Source of the DNA: Stieleria magnilauensis
GTDB taxonomy: Bacteria; Planctomycetota; Planctomycetia; Pirellulales; Pirellulaceae
Assembly: GCA_007753675.1 (NCBI GenBank)
Contig: CP036432.1
Location: forward strand, 3,508,394-3,572,393
Direction: 5' to 3'
DNA length: 64,000 bases
In this document: one piece after another, positions 28,092 through 37,254 of the stretch
How the letters are laid out: each line of letters begins with the position of its first letter
Numbering within the stretch: the stretch's first letter is position 1
The notes under the pieces: model-generated
What the model saw: only the letters and a program-made list of their open reading frames with translations
The model's database searches: none
What the model was told of the DNA's origin: nothing
Made by a program: the position numbers and the translations under genes

Positions 28092-29242
28092 TCCGTTTCC
28101 AGCGGGCCCGATGCGTCACTGACGATCTGGCGCAGCTTGGCCGAATCGCTGACCAACTCTCCCGCCGCGACATCCTCTTCACGGAACGTCGCCATCAGAA
28201 TGTGGCGTTCACCGGTTCGACTGAAGTCATAGATGATGCGGATGGTCCCGTCGGCGGCTTGCTGTCCATCGGGATACGAGACCTGATTGCGTTCGTCCAG
28301 CAACAGACCGCCGCTCCAGGTCTGACCATCGTCGTCGGACAGGAACGCGGTCAGGTGGGATCGCCCGATCCGCTTGTCGACGGGCCCGTGTTTGACCAAC
28401 AGCAGCTTGCCAGAATTCAATCGACGGATGAAAAACCTGGCGCTGGGGTGGGCGATGTTGGAAGGAGCCAATTCTGGCCAGGTGCGTCCGCCGTCGGTGG
28501 AAACACTTTCGCCGATCCCGTACCGCGTCCGCGCCAACATCCACAGCGATCCGTCGCGTCGCTCAATCAACATGTGTTCGTCAAAGGCACGGTCTTTTTC
28601 TGGGACGTTGCAACCGCCCCGCAAGGTCCACGTCGCCCCTTCGTCATCGGACACGATCACTCGAGCGCTGTGATCGGTCTTCCGCCACGTCGACGCCGGT
28701 AGCACCCATTCGCCCGACGACAAGACGAGCGGTTTGCACATCATGACTCCATCGGTGACCCGTTCGGGCGCCTCGTATTGCGGCCGAGCGTCATTCGGAT
28801 TCGTGATCGTCAGAAACCAGACCCCGGCGATGGTACCTTCGTGCCCGATGGCCTGAGCCCATGCCAGACGCAGTTTACCGTCCGGGGCCATCCACAGTTC
28901 CGGGTCGTAAGCTCGAACCGGACCGGCTTCGTCAGGATCCACCACCAGCACTTCGGTCCACGTTTCGCCATCGTCGTCGCTCGTGCTCAGCACGACGTAG
29001 TTATTCTGGTCTTCGCCGGGCGTGACACCGGCGTACCAGGTTGCCCACAATCGACCACCGGGAGCAATCGCCAGACTCGGAATCCCTTGAAACGCGCGGT
29101 TGTTCGGGGAATAAATTGGCTTGTCCGGTCGCACCACGGCCGGAGGTTTCAAAAACAAATCGCCATCATCGGCGACCGCCGAGATCGTCGGCAAACAGAA
29201 TAGACAACTCATCGCGGCAAGGCGAATCAAACGGCTGAGCAT
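28088..29242 (-). CDS. Secreted sialidase-like BNR-repeat protein
   Basis: 384 residues with a signal peptide (LIRLAAMSCLFCLPTISAVA). It is a six-bladed propeller protein of the exo-alpha-sialidase/BNR family with at least four Asp boxes: STSDDDGETW, VSDDEGATW, STDGGRTW and SDDDGQTW. Sialidase-type arginines are likely but I cannot assign the triad with confidence. It is the first gene of the operon with the TctC-TctB fusion and TctA (ATGA overlap at 28088-28091), which suggests that it releases a compound taken up by the TTT system. Many planctomycete members act on unknown glycans rather than on sialic acid. Confidence 0.85.
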   Translation of the reverse strand: MLSRLIRLAAMSCLFCLPTISAVADDGDLFLKPPAVVRPDKPIYSPNNRAFQGIPSLAIAPGGRLWATWYAGVTPGEDQNNYVVLSTSDDDGETWTEVLVVDPDEAGPVRAYDPELWMAPDGKLRLAWAQAIGHEGTIAGVWFLTITNPNDARPQYEAPERVTDGVMMCKPLVLSSGEWVLPASTWRKTDHSARVIVSDDEGATWTLRGGCNVPEKDRAFDEHMLIERRDGSLWMLARTRYGIGESVSTDGGRTWPELAPSNIAHPSARFFIRRLNSGKLLLVKHGPVDKRIGRSHLTAFLSDDDGQTWSGGLLLDERNQVSYPDGQQAADGTIRIIYDFSRTGERHILMATFREEDVAAGELVSDSAKLRQIVSDASGPLETE

Positions 29243-29366
29243 CAGGCATCCCGTAGTAAGTCAATGAAGTCTTCGTCATAGCGTGCCAAACCCTAGGCAC
29301 GATTTCGCAGACGCAACAGTGTAGCAAGAACGAATGGAAGCGACCGAGCCGTCTAAGTCGCGTGCC

Positions 29367-29645
29367 CTACTCACCATACTTCCGAAAAACCTTCATCAGC
29401 TCTTCGATTTTTTCGTCACGGTCCTTAGCCCTGCCGCACTTGATGGCATCGCTGACGCAGCTCCGAATGTGCTCTTCCAAGACGATTTGGCCAACTTTAT
29501 TGAGTGCTCCCATCGCGGCAGACAGCTGCATCAGGACATCGACGCAGTATTCCTCATCCTCGATCATACGACCAACCGCTTCGACTTGTCCGATGACACG
29601 CCGAAGTCGATTGTTGAGTTTCTTTTTCTCGTCGTCTAAGAACAT
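29367..29645 (-). CDS. csoR: CsoR/RcnR-family copper-sensing repressor
   Basis: 92 residues from the ATG at 29645; an in-frame upstream ATG (29687) adds 14 non-family residues. The all-helical fold shows the Cu(I)-CsoR fingerprint Cys34, His59, Cys63 (YCVDVLMQ ... LEEHIRSCV). The repressor releases DNA when it binds Cu(I). It lies downstream of copA on the same strand, 125 bases away, and a candidate operator lies upstream of copA. The gene symbol is by family and context; a nickel or sulfur sensor of the same fold is less likely given the C-H-C pattern. Confidence 0.85.
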   Translation of the reverse strand: MFLDDEKKKLNNRLRRVIGQVEAVGRMIEDEEYCVDVLMQLSAAMGALNKVGQIVLEEHIRSCVSDAIKCGRAKDRDEKIEELMKVFRKYGE

Positions 29646-29770
29646 GGGGGGAGACTTTTGGAACGGTTCGTTTCGCCGAGGCCGCAATTTTACCCTCTAA
29701 GCGTTTCTGCAGTCAGCTGTTCATCACCAACTCATAAAAGTCGTTCGGTAGGACATCTCCATGCCCATCA

Positions 29771-32221
29771 TCACGACGTGAGCGTGGCCGCACGCAATCT
29801 CAACGCGTTTGCAATCACCGACACGCTGCTAAAACTCATCGCTGCCGCCGCAATCATGGGACTGAGCAATACGCCGAAGAACGGATAGAGCAATCCTGCC
29901 GCGACGGGGATTCCCAGTGCGTTGTAAATGAACGCGAAGAACAGGTTCTGACGAATGTTGCTCATCGTTTTGCGGCTCAAATTTGCCGCCGCAGCAACCC
30001 CGCGGAGATCACCACCGACGAGCGTGACACCCGCAGATTCAATCGCAACGCCTGTCCCGGTCCCCATCGCGATGCCCACGTTTGCTTCGGCCAGTGCCGG
30101 AGCGTCGTTGATCCCGTCGCCACACATCGCAACGGTCTTGCCTTCCTGCTTCAATTTGCGAACGAAGTCGTGCTTTTCCTGGGGCGAAACACCGGCGTGA
30201 AACTCGTCGATGCCCAGCTTCGATGCGACGGCGTTCGCAGTCGGTTCGGCGTCGCCGGTCAACATCACGACCTTCAACCCCAGATCATGCAACGTCGTCA
30301 ACGCTGCTGGCGTGCTTTTCTTGATCGGGTCGGTGATCGCAAGAATTGCCGCCAGTGTGTTGCCGATCGCCACGAACACAACCGTCGCCCCCTCGCTCTG
30401 ATGCGATCCCGCAGCCTGCCGCCCCGCATCCACGCCCTCGATGCCTTGTTCGTCCAACAAGTCAGCCTTGCCGATCAACACTTCATGATCATCAACGCGA
30501 GCCCAAACTCCTCCTCCGGTGATACTGTCGAATTCACTTGCCTCGACCACCTGTAATTCATCCGCCTTCGCTCGGCGAACGATCGCTTGAGCCAACGGAT
30601 GTTCGCTCTGTGCTTCGACCGCCGCAGCCAACGTCAACACATCAGTCTCGTTCCAGTCGTTAAACGTCTCGACGCCCGTCACTTCCGGTCGTCCCTGGGT
30701 CAACGTGCCGGTCTTGTCGACGACGATCGTGTCCACCTTCTCCATGACTTCCAAGACTTCTGCATTCTTGATCAACACGCCTTCCTTCGCACCGCGGCCG
30801 ACACCCACCATCACAGACATCGGCGTGGCCAGTCCCAAGGCACAGGGACAAGCAATGATCAGCACCGCCACAGCCGCGACAAACGCATGAGCCAGCTGCG
30901 GCTCCGGGCCAAAGACCGCCCATCCGATAAATGCGACAATCGAACAGACGATGACCGCTGGCACAAAGTACCGTGCGACCACGTCGACCAGTTTCTGAAT
31001 CGGGGCGCGACTCCGCTGAGCTTCCGCAACCATTTGCACGATGCGGCTGAGAACCGTATCACCGCCAACCCCGACCGCCTCCATCACCAGCGCGCCGGTC
31101 TGGTTCAACGTCCCGCCGGTGATTTCATCGCCTTCCACCTTCTTCACCGGCATCGGCTCGCCGGTCAACATCGACTCATCGACACTGCTTGAACCGCTGA
31201 GCACTTTCCCATCGACCGGAACCTTTTCACCAGGACGAACCCTCAGCCGATCGCCCATGTGCACTGAATCCAGCGGAATGTCTTCTTCGCCATCACCCGT
31301 GATTCGGTGTGCCGTCTCGGGCGCCAGCTTCATCAGTTCGCGAATCGCACCACCGGTTTGATGGCGTGCCCGCAGTTCCAGCACTTGTCCGAGCAACACC
31401 AACGTGATGATCACCGCCGCGGCTTCAAAATACAGTGGCGGAACACCGTTCTCGAAGAAAGCCTCCGGGATCACGCCTGGGACCAGCACGACGACCAAGC
31501 TGAACAGGTAGGCTGCCAATGTCCCCACGGCGATCAGTGAGAACATGTTTAAATTCATCGAACGGAACGACTTGGCTCCGCGGACTAATAACGGCCATCC
31601 GCACCAGAACACCACGGGCGTCGCGAGAACCAACTGCAGCCAGCCAAACACCGACTGGCTCATCCAGTCCGCAATCCGCAATCCCACCATCGGTCCCATT
31701 GCGATCACAAGCAGCGGCACCGACAACACAACGCCAACCCAAAACCGACGTTTCATGTCGGTGTACTGCTTGTCTTCACCCTCGTCCGCCAACGCGACGA
31801 CCTTGGGTTCCAAGTCCATCCCACAAATTGGACAATCGCCAGGCCCGACTTGTTCGATTTCCGGGTGCATGGGACAGGTATAGATCGCCGTCGGGTCTGC
31901 CGGCGAACCGCTCATCTTGGTTGCTGAGTGACCACCGCAACACGAAGACGCTGCCGCGGTTTCCTCGATCCGAGTCGCAGTGTCTCCACCGCAACAGGAC
32001 GAGCCGCTCGAGGCCTCCTTCTGCGATCGTTTGGCCAGCACTCCGGCCGGATCCGCACGGAACGTTTTTAAACATCCATCGCTGCAAAAAACGAAATGCT
32101 TGCCCTCGAAATCTGCCGAACGGGCAGCGTCTGCAGGCACCTTCATGCCACAAACCGGATCAAGTTGCATTGACGGACCGGCGACCGGCAATGACGTCTC
32201 ATCTTTGTTAGCGTGGTCCAT
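29771..32221 (-). CDS. copA: Copper-translocating P1B-type ATPase with YHS and heavy-metal-binding N-terminus
   Basis: 816 residues. The N-terminus is unusual: a YHS domain (DPVCGMKVP, residues 21-29), two CCGG clusters (76-79 and 94-97) and a heavy-metal-binding domain (YTCPMHPE 114-121, [10 protein letters not shown] 130-139), with no classical CxxC HMA domain. The P-type core follows with the CPC metal site ([13 protein letters not shown]), the phosphorylation motif DKTGTLTQG, the [11 protein letters not shown] motif and [22 protein letters not shown]. It pumps Cu(I) out of the cytoplasm. Regulation by the downstream CsoR-type protein is likely through the site at 32258-32274. Confidence 0.93.
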   Translation of the reverse strand: MDHANKDETSLPVAGPSMQLDPVCGMKVPADAARSADFEGKHFVFCSDGCLKTFRADPAGVLAKRSQKEASSGSSCCGGDTATRIEETAAASSCCGGHSATKMSGSPADPTAIYTCPMHPEIEQVGPGDCPICGMDLEPKVVALADEGEDKQYTDMKRRFWVGVVLSVPLLVIAMGPMVGLRIADWMSQSVFGWLQLVLATPVVFWCGWPLLVRGAKSFRSMNLNMFSLIAVGTLAAYLFSLVVVLVPGVIPEAFFENGVPPLYFEAAAVIITLVLLGQVLELRARHQTGGAIRELMKLAPETAHRITGDGEEDIPLDSVHMGDRLRVRPGEKVPVDGKVLSGSSSVDESMLTGEPMPVKKVEGDEITGGTLNQTGALVMEAVGVGGDTVLSRIVQMVAEAQRSRAPIQKLVDVVARYFVPAVIVCSIVAFIGWAVFGPEPQLAHAFVAAVAVLIIACPCALGLATPMSVMVGVGRGAKEGVLIKNAEVLEVMEKVDTIVVDKTGTLTQGRPEVTGVETFNDWNETDVLTLAAAVEAQSEHPLAQAIVRRAKADELQVVEASEFDSITGGGVWARVDDHEVLIGKADLLDEQGIEGVDAGRQAAGSHQSEGATVVFVAIGNTLAAILAITDPIKKSTPAALTTLHDLGLKVVMLTGDAEPTANAVASKLGIDEFHAGVSPQEKHDFVRKLKQEGKTVAMCGDGINDAPALAEANVGIAMGTGTGVAIESAGVTLVGGDLRGVAAAANLSRKTMSNIRQNLFFAFIYNALGIPVAAGLLYPFFGVLLSPMIAAAAMSFSSVSVIANALRLRAATLTS

Positions 32222-32257
32222 CGTTTCTCCAGACTGTCAAAAGGTCACCGTTTCAAT

Positions 32258-32274
32258 ATACCCCATGGTGGTAT
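32258..32274. promoter_or_regulatory. Candidate CsoR operator upstream of copA
   Basis: ATACCCCATGGTGGTAT is an imperfect palindrome with ATACC/GGTAT ends, resembling the TACCC-N-GGGTA type of CsoR operator. It lies 37 bases upstream of the copA start. Assignment rests on the motif and on a CsoR-type gene in the same cluster. Confidence 0.6.
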
Positions 32275-32559
32275 GCAAGTCGCGTGCCGACCAGACAGCG
32301 ACAGCGGTGGCAAAACGACAAATCTTCGCCGGGAAGGACGGATCTCCGGTCCGGCGATCGCCTACCCGAAGGCGGCGAGCTCGCAAGGCAATCCCATGTC
32401 AATCGGATGCGCGACTGCGACATCTAGCGTGCAGTCGGCTCGATGATCGCGCAAGGTGGACTCAGGGGCTCCCGATCTCCGGCCCAGCGCGATCACCGGA
32501 TCGCACAGAATGACTGGGAGGGGGCGCCCCCCCTCCTTCGCGTTTCATTCAGGTGCCTC
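32275..32559. other. Divergent intergenic region between copA and the EF-hand gene
   Basis: 285 bases with no gene. A very GC-rich hairpin (GGAGGGGG at 32517-32524 against CCCCCTCC at 32529-32536) lies 24 bases before the EF-hand gene and could act as a terminator-like or leader structure. Confidence 0.5.
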
Positions 32560-33411
32560 ATGGTTAAGACTCTTCTTGTCGTCGGTCTGTCGATCGTCAT
32601 CGTGACCGATACCGCCTCGGCGCAGGTCCTCTCCGGCGACAAGCCGGACCTATACGCGTTAGTCATCGCTCCCATCGATTTGACCGACGCGACGCGATCG
32701 ATGACCGTCTACGACACCGACGAAGACGGCTCGATTGACAAAGAGGAACAGAAACGGATCGACTGGAAAGACGAAATCGAACAGTTCGATCTCAACCGAG
32801 ATGGCAAACTGACACACCTGGAACTCTGCGTCCGCTTCGCAAAACTGCGAGGCGATTCCGGCGTCACACAGCAAGTCGTCAACAACGCGAACATCTACCT
32901 GAGGCGAAACGACCGCAACGGCAACGGCCAGCTCGATCCCGACGAGATTGCCACCATGCTGGCCAAGCATCGCCGAGACTCGGGAATGAGCAAGTCGGAC
33001 CTCGCAAAGGTGCGTTCGGTGTTTGAACGCTATGACCGGAACTCCGATGGCACCATCGACACCGATGAATTCGTCGCTGCCGAAGGCCCGTTTTCAAACG
33101 GCTCCGGCACAAACCCACTCAGCGAATTGGACAAGAATGGGGACGGCGAATTGACGCAAATGGAAGTCCAGCAAGTCATCACGCAAACGCGAAAGACACT
33201 CGGTTTCGACGACGGACACCTGGCCGAAGCGAGGAAGTTGCTCACCCGTCACGACAAGAACCGAAGCACCTTCATCGATGAATCGGAGTTATTTGAAACG
33301 CCGGTCAGCGGCCAACTTGCCAAAACCATTTTGAAGCAGGCCGACCAGGACGACGACAAACGCGTTTCACTGATCGAACTGGCAACGTATCTCGCCAAGC
33401 AAACGAAATAA
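32560..33411 (+). CDS. Secreted EF-hand calcium-binding protein
   Basis: 283 residues from the ATG at 32560, preceded by a Shine-Dalgarno-like AGGTG; the open frame starts earlier but without protein-like sequence. A signal peptide (VKTLLVVGLSIVIVTDTASAQ) is followed by a chain of EF-hand loops: DTDEDGSIDKEE, DLNRDGKLTHLE, DRNGNGQLDPDE, DRNSDGTIDTDE, DKNGDGELTQME, plus two weaker ones (DKNRSTFIDESE, DQDDDKRVSLIE). That gives five canonical and two degenerate sites. Calcium binding outside the cytoplasm is expected. It is probably unrelated to copA, which runs divergently. Confidence 0.85.
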   Translation: MVKTLLVVGLSIVIVTDTASAQVLSGDKPDLYALVIAPIDLTDATRSMTVYDTDEDGSIDKEEQKRIDWKDEIEQFDLNRDGKLTHLELCVRFAKLRGDSGVTQQVVNNANIYLRRNDRNGNGQLDPDEIATMLAKHRRDSGMSKSDLAKVRSVFERYDRNSDGTIDTDEFVAAEGPFSNGSGTNPLSELDKNGDGELTQMEVQQVITQTRKTLGFDDGHLAEARKLLTRHDKNRSTFIDESELFETPVSGQLAKTILKQADQDDDKRVSLIELATYLAKQTK

Positions 33412-33460
33412 CGATCATTCAGCGTCCATCTCATATCGCGCGTTGTTTGTCATGCTGCTA

Positions 33461-33500
33461 TTTTCCTACCCCAAAAATCTTCCTACCCCAAAATCTTCCC
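33461..33500. repeat. Short tandem repeat left of IS110 copy 1
   Basis: Two and a half copies of a 16-17-base unit (TTCCTACCCCAAAAATC) occur just after the EF-hand gene. The unit resembles the pyrimidine-rich repeats at about 5010-5080 and 9512-9541. Confidence 0.6.
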
Positions 33501-33655
33501 ATTGTTACGGTGCCATCGGCTGTCTTAGTTTCTGTCAATGGCGAGTGATGGCTCGCCCGGAAGTTTTCTTGGTTTTGCATCTTTGGCTCTGGTTGGTGAG
33601 ATTCAGCTCAGGGTGGTACTGAGGGGGGCTGACGCTCGTTCGGGACTCAACGAAA

Positions 33656-33730
33656 TGGGCCGCCCCATTCCGCATCGCCGTCACATCGGCCTCATCTGCT
33701 TGCGCAGGCCAATGTGACGGCGACGCGAAA
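33656..33730. repeat. 75-bp palindromic insertion inside IS110 copy 1
   Basis: This segment is present here but absent at the matching point of copy 2. It is flanked by CGAAA at 33651-33655 and 33726-33730, as for a 5-bp target duplication. Inside is a strong hairpin: TCGCCGTCACAT (33675-33686) with ATGTGACGGCGA (33712-33723), continued by GGCCT/AGGCC around a 13-base loop. It looks like a small palindromic mobile repeat (MITE- or REP-like). Confidence 0.7.
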
Positions 33731-33840
33731 GGGGCTCACCAAACGTCTTGTTGTATGAAGGGGGTGAGTGACTTCCGATGCGACACGTATGCATGTGGGA
33801 CTTTGCCATGTCGGACCGATGCCAGTGTTGCCCCAGAGGC

Positions 33841-34803
33841 CTACCCCGCAGGCGCGAGAGTGGATTCACGCCAAGGCGTTCCTTCGCGCACCATGACATT
33901 CAGCGTTACCAAGAGCTTTCGCATCACTGCCACGATCGCCACCTTCGGCGGCTTGCCTTTGGCCAGCAGGCGTTGGTAGAACGCTTTCATGATCGAATTG
34001 TATCGCGTGGCAACCAAAGCGGCCATGTAAAGCACTTTGCGGACCAGGGAGCGACCGGCAAACGTGCTGCGTTTGCCTTCCTTTTGGCCGCTATCACGGA
34101 CGATCGGCGCGACGCCAACGAGCTTGGCAATTTGGCCGCGGTTGAGCGAGCCTAGTTCGGGGAGCTCGGCCAGAAACATCGCGACCGTTGCGGTGCCGAC
34201 ACCGGGGCACGAAGCGAGTAGCGCTGCTCGCTCAGACAGGGGTTGGCTGGCATCGATCAGCGCGGCAATTTTCTTCTCAATCCCCGCGATTTGCCGTTTA
34301 TAGAAGTCCAACGCTTCCTGGATGACTTCACGCACTTCCTCGTCGCGGGCTTGGGCAAGGCGGTTCCGTTCGGCCGACTGTTGCGAGAGAATTTGATCAC
34401 GTCGATGCACCAGCGCCTTGAGCTTGCGTTCTTCGGGAGAAGGTTTCTCACGCAACTTTGGCGTGACGACCTCACCAAACCGGGCGATCATTCTGGCGTC
34501 GATCGGATCGTTCTTTTCGATCAGTCCGATCCCTTTGGCGAACGATCGCACCTGCGCGGGGTTGCACACGCAACAATCCGTATCGGCTTCGTGCAAAGCG
34601 TCCACCAGATTGCTTTCGTAGCCTCCGGTGGCTTCCATCACCACGATTGTCTTGGCACGCTTGCGGCGGAGAAGTTTGATCCATGCGTTGATTGCTTCCG
34701 GTGTGTTATCGATCGTTTGATGTACTTTTGCAACCGAATCGAAGAGATCAAGTTTGCGGCTTGCGACGTCAACCCCAATGAATCTTTTGTAAACTGTCGT
34801 CAT
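33841..34803 (-). CDS. IS110-family transposase (copy 1)
   Basis: 320 residues from the ATG at 34803, which gives the standard family N-terminus (MTTVYKRFIGVDVASRKLDLF); a longer frame from 34902 would run through the non-coding leader. The RuvC-like DEDD site is seen in GVDVA, VVMEATGGYES and EKNDPIDARMIA. The C-terminal Tnp_20 domain has SCPGVGTATVAMFLAELPELG and VGVAPIVRDSG..GRSLVRKVLYMAALVA, where the catalytic serine lies. It differs from copy 2 at two residues (QIAG/QIVG and TRYN/TRHN). This is an RNA-guided DNA recombinase in the characterised family members. Confidence 0.93.
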   Translation of the reverse strand: MTTVYKRFIGVDVASRKLDLFDSVAKVHQTIDNTPEAINAWIKLLRRKRAKTIVVMEATGGYESNLVDALHEADTDCCVCNPAQVRSFAKGIGLIEKNDPIDARMIARFGEVVTPKLREKPSPEERKLKALVHRRDQILSQQSAERNRLAQARDEEVREVIQEALDFYKRQIAGIEKKIAALIDASQPLSERAALLASCPGVGTATVAMFLAELPELGSLNRGQIAKLVGVAPIVRDSGQKEGKRSTFAGRSLVRKVLYMAALVATRYNSIMKAFYQRLLAKGKPPKVAIVAVMRKLLVTLNVMVREGTPWRESTLAPAG

Positions 34804-35065
34804 CGTTTGGTCCCTGGATAGTAGTGCGAGCTCACACTTGTCGGTGGCTCCCTCGGCTGTTCGGGCTGAGAACGAAACGGACCGGCGATCTAGATGGCAC
34901 ACGACATCGGGTGTCTACCCACAACGATCTACCGAGTCCGCGTGCCTGCCGGCAGCTAACCGGCAGGCACTTTTCGAATCATGGCTCACGCGTAAGCCCA
35001 GCTTGAAAACGAATTCAATCGTGGACAGCGAAGTCGAGCCGCCGTTTCCAAGACACTACCCACCA
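34804..35065 (-). ncRNA. Candidate IS110 bridge RNA region (copy 1)
   Basis: Non-coding leader between the element end and the transposase start. It contains a perfect 11-bp hairpin (GTGCCTGCCGG at 34942-34952 with CCGGCAGGCAC at 34960-34970). Closer to the gene, on the plus strand, GATGGCAC (34893-34900) is the reverse complement of the left element end (GTGCCATC, 33510-33517) and CTACCCAC (34915-34922) matches the right end (35056-35063). Guides for the two donor ends on opposite strands are what the donor loop of a bridge RNA needs. Exact RNA ends are unknown. Confidence 0.6.
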
Positions 35066-35235
35066 AATCTGGCCGGCAATGACGAGCAATGTCCCTGCTC
35101 GAGAGTCCGCAGACGGGTCGGGCCATCATTCCCATCTGCGTCAGCAAGCAACGCTTGATCGGTCGCGTCAGTCGAAGACTGAAAATGAGCACAGAACGAT
35201 AGCCTCACCCACCGGCACAAGCATGCCGCAACGAA

Positions 35236-35433
35236 GTGACATCGATCGACCTGACGCCCACGCAATTGATCGCCAAAATCTGCATCGCAGCAGCATCACG
35301 ACTGTTACGCGAAACAACAAAGCCGGTCATTGAAATCGCGTTCGCCTGCGGCTTTTTCGATCACAGCGTCTTCACCCATGCCTTCCGCCGCACGACCGGC
35401 GTCACGCCTTCGGTGTGTCGAAAACAACGCTGA
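35236..35433 (+). pseudogene. Remnant of an AraC-family regulator (C-terminal helix-turn-helix)
   Basis: The 65-codon frame matches the end of an AraC-type DNA-binding domain: SRLLRETTKPVIEIAFACGFFDHSVFTHAFRRTTGVTPS, covering the second helix-turn-helix and the closing signature. The first HTH and the sensor domain are missing. The remnant begins about 170 bases right of IS110 copy 1, and no matching 5' half lies left of the element, so the rest was deleted rather than simply interrupted. Confidence 0.7.
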
Positions 35434-35812
35434 CTGCGGCCCCCATTCGATACAAAGATGTCTATCCGCTCTGGCATCTTTCCTCTGTGGCGTGCTGGTT
35501 TCCCTTTCTGATGCTTTGCGGCAGCCGACAATCCGTTGGACTTTCGGTCGTCCAAATTTGCCGTGACGACATGCCGTTTGATGGTCGTGCGTCTCATGCC
35601 GAAGGCTGCTCTTCCACGCCCGCAGTGTGCGCAGAAACTTCGCTGAATGACGATCGATGCATATCCTTGAAAGAGGGGAGCGCTAACATTCCTATTCAGT
35701 GACTGCATTCTCATCCGCTTGAGGTCCGAAACTCGTCGAGGGTCTCGGGGCCTGATAGCCGGGGTTGCAATTTCTTGTTTCAGGTTTGATCTATTGATTA
35801 GGAAATCATGCT
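35434..35812. other. Intergenic region upstream of the DUF1559 gene
   Basis: 379 bases without a supportable gene. Open frames on both strands here are short and lack family sequence. The promoter of the DUF1559 gene presumably lies in the AT-richer last 60 bases. Confidence 0.5.
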
Positions 35813-37054
35813 ATGCGTAGCTGTAATCGACGAAGAGGATTCACACTGGTTGAACTCCTTGTCGTCATCGCAATCATCGGAATCTTGGTGGGGTTGCTTC
35901 TACCTGCCGTTCAAGCAGCTCGAGAAGCGGCTCGCCGCATGAGCTGCAGCAATAATTTCAAGCAGGTCGGTTTGGCGATTCACAATTACCATTCGGCCTA
36001 TCAGCGCTTACCCGCCCAGGGCGGCGGAACCTACTCGACCACCCGCCGAGAATTCGCCCCTGGAAGCAACAGTCTGGAACTATCCGCATTAGTCGGGCTC
36101 ACTGCGTTCATCGAACAGCAGGCCCTTTGGGACCAAATCTCCAATCCTTACAAAGTTCCCGACGGGGAAATTGGTGCCGGGAACATCTATGCCCCGATGG
36201 GCCCCTATCCAGGCCGTGTGTTCAGTCGTCTCGTCAATTCAGCTGCTGGACCCTACGATCCATTCGAATCAGATATCCCAACTTTCCGTTGCCCCAGCGA
36301 TCCAGGTGTCGGGCTTCCCGCCATGGGACGGACCAACTACGGCGCGTGCATGGGGGACTCGGTCCACCGGACGAATTACGGGGCCGCGTACACGATACAA
36401 GGGGCGTTGAAGTCGGCGGATATCATCCAATCAGCGAGGATCAGCAACCGAGGCTTTTTCAATTGTCAATTTAAAACCGCCTTTCGAGACGTGCTCGATG
36501 GCTTGTCCAACACCATCGCAATGGGTGAGTTTATCACCGACCTTGGTGATGATGACAAACGCTCAAGGCATGTGAACGGCACGACCGGGGCAACCGGGCC
36601 GATCAAGTCGCCCGGCGGTGCAATCGCTTGTGAGTCGTTTGTCGATCCCGATCGACCTCTATTCTGGGGCCCGACTGCTCCGTTTGTCAGCAATCCCCAC
36701 ATCGACAATCGCCGCGGTTTTCGCTGGGCCTGGGGTCTGCATATCCACTCCGGGGTCTACACGATCTTGCCTCCCAACCGAGAGTTGTGTTTCGACCAAA
36801 ACTGGTACCAGTCCGAAGGCGTGTGCCCACCGAGCAGCCGACACCCAGGCGGGGCGCATATCTTGATGGGCGATGGTGCCGTCAGATTTGTCACCGACTC
36901 CATCGAGGCTGGAAACCCATCGTCGCGAGCCATGGTGTCCAACGCGAGCGTGAACACGGACCCGTTGTCGGTACCCGGTTCACAAAGCCCCTTCGGTTTG
37001 TGGGGAGCACTTGGCACGCGTGCATCCAATGAAGTGCTCGACGGAGAGTTTTGA
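35813..37054 (+). CDS. DUF1559 protein with prepilin-type N-terminal methylation motif
   Basis: 413 residues. The type IV prepilin-like leader is textbook ([37 protein letters not shown], cleavage after Gly9, Glu14 at mature position 5). The DUF1559 body follows ([29 protein letters not shown]) and ends with the family H-x9-DG element, [17 protein letters not shown]. These proteins are strongly expanded in planctomycetes and are thought to form secreted pseudopilin-like assemblies. The next gene is a small lipoprotein, a frequent pairing. Location just upstream of sulfatases is also typical. Confidence 0.92.
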   Translation: MRSCNRRRGFTLVELLVVIAIIGILVGLLLPAVQAAREAARRMSCSNNFKQVGLAIHNYHSAYQRLPAQGGGTYSTTRREFAPGSNSLELSALVGLTAFIEQQALWDQISNPYKVPDGEIGAGNIYAPMGPYPGRVFSRLVNSAAGPYDPFESDIPTFRCPSDPGVGLPAMGRTNYGACMGDSVHRTNYGAAYTIQGALKSADIIQSARISNRGFFNCQFKTAFRDVLDGLSNTIAMGEFITDLGDDDKRSRHVNGTTGATGPIKSPGGAIACESFVDPDRPLFWGPTAPFVSNPHIDNRRGFRWAWGLHIHSGVYTILPPNRELCFDQNWYQSEGVCPPSSRHPGGAHILMGDGAVRFVTDSIEAGNPSSRAMVSNASVNTDPLSVPGSQSPFGLWGALGTRASNEVLDGEF

Positions 37055-37254
37055 TTTCGCGCTGACATTGCAACAGTCGTCGCAATAACCGTCGTGCACG
37101 ATCCCGGGGTCACGATCCCCGCGCACGATCCCCGGGCACGATGGCTCACTGGTGACTGCTTTATCTGTTTTCGCGTGTTTGAAAAACGTTGAAGCGACGC
37201 GTGTCGCTCTGCAATGTATTGTATTCATTCTATTTCTGGGAGTCTGCGTTCGTT

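Larger units (their letters stand above)
33509..35065 (-). mobile_element. IS110-family insertion sequence, copy 1
   Basis: The boundaries come from comparison with copy 2 (43864-45345): identity begins at GGTGCCATCGGC and ends at CTACCCACCA, with unrelated sequence outside both. The element carries a 320-residue transposase, about 330 bases downstream of it (including a 75-bp insertion absent from copy 2) and 262 non-coding bases upstream. Like other IS110 elements it lacks clear terminal inverted repeats and target duplications. One or two bases at each edge are uncertain. Confidence 0.85.

Noticed and set aside
34804-34902. Upstream extension of the IS110 transposase frame (and the same in copy 2)
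   Set aside because: The standard IS110 N-terminus begins at 34803; the extension falls in the leader that carries the donor-end motifs.
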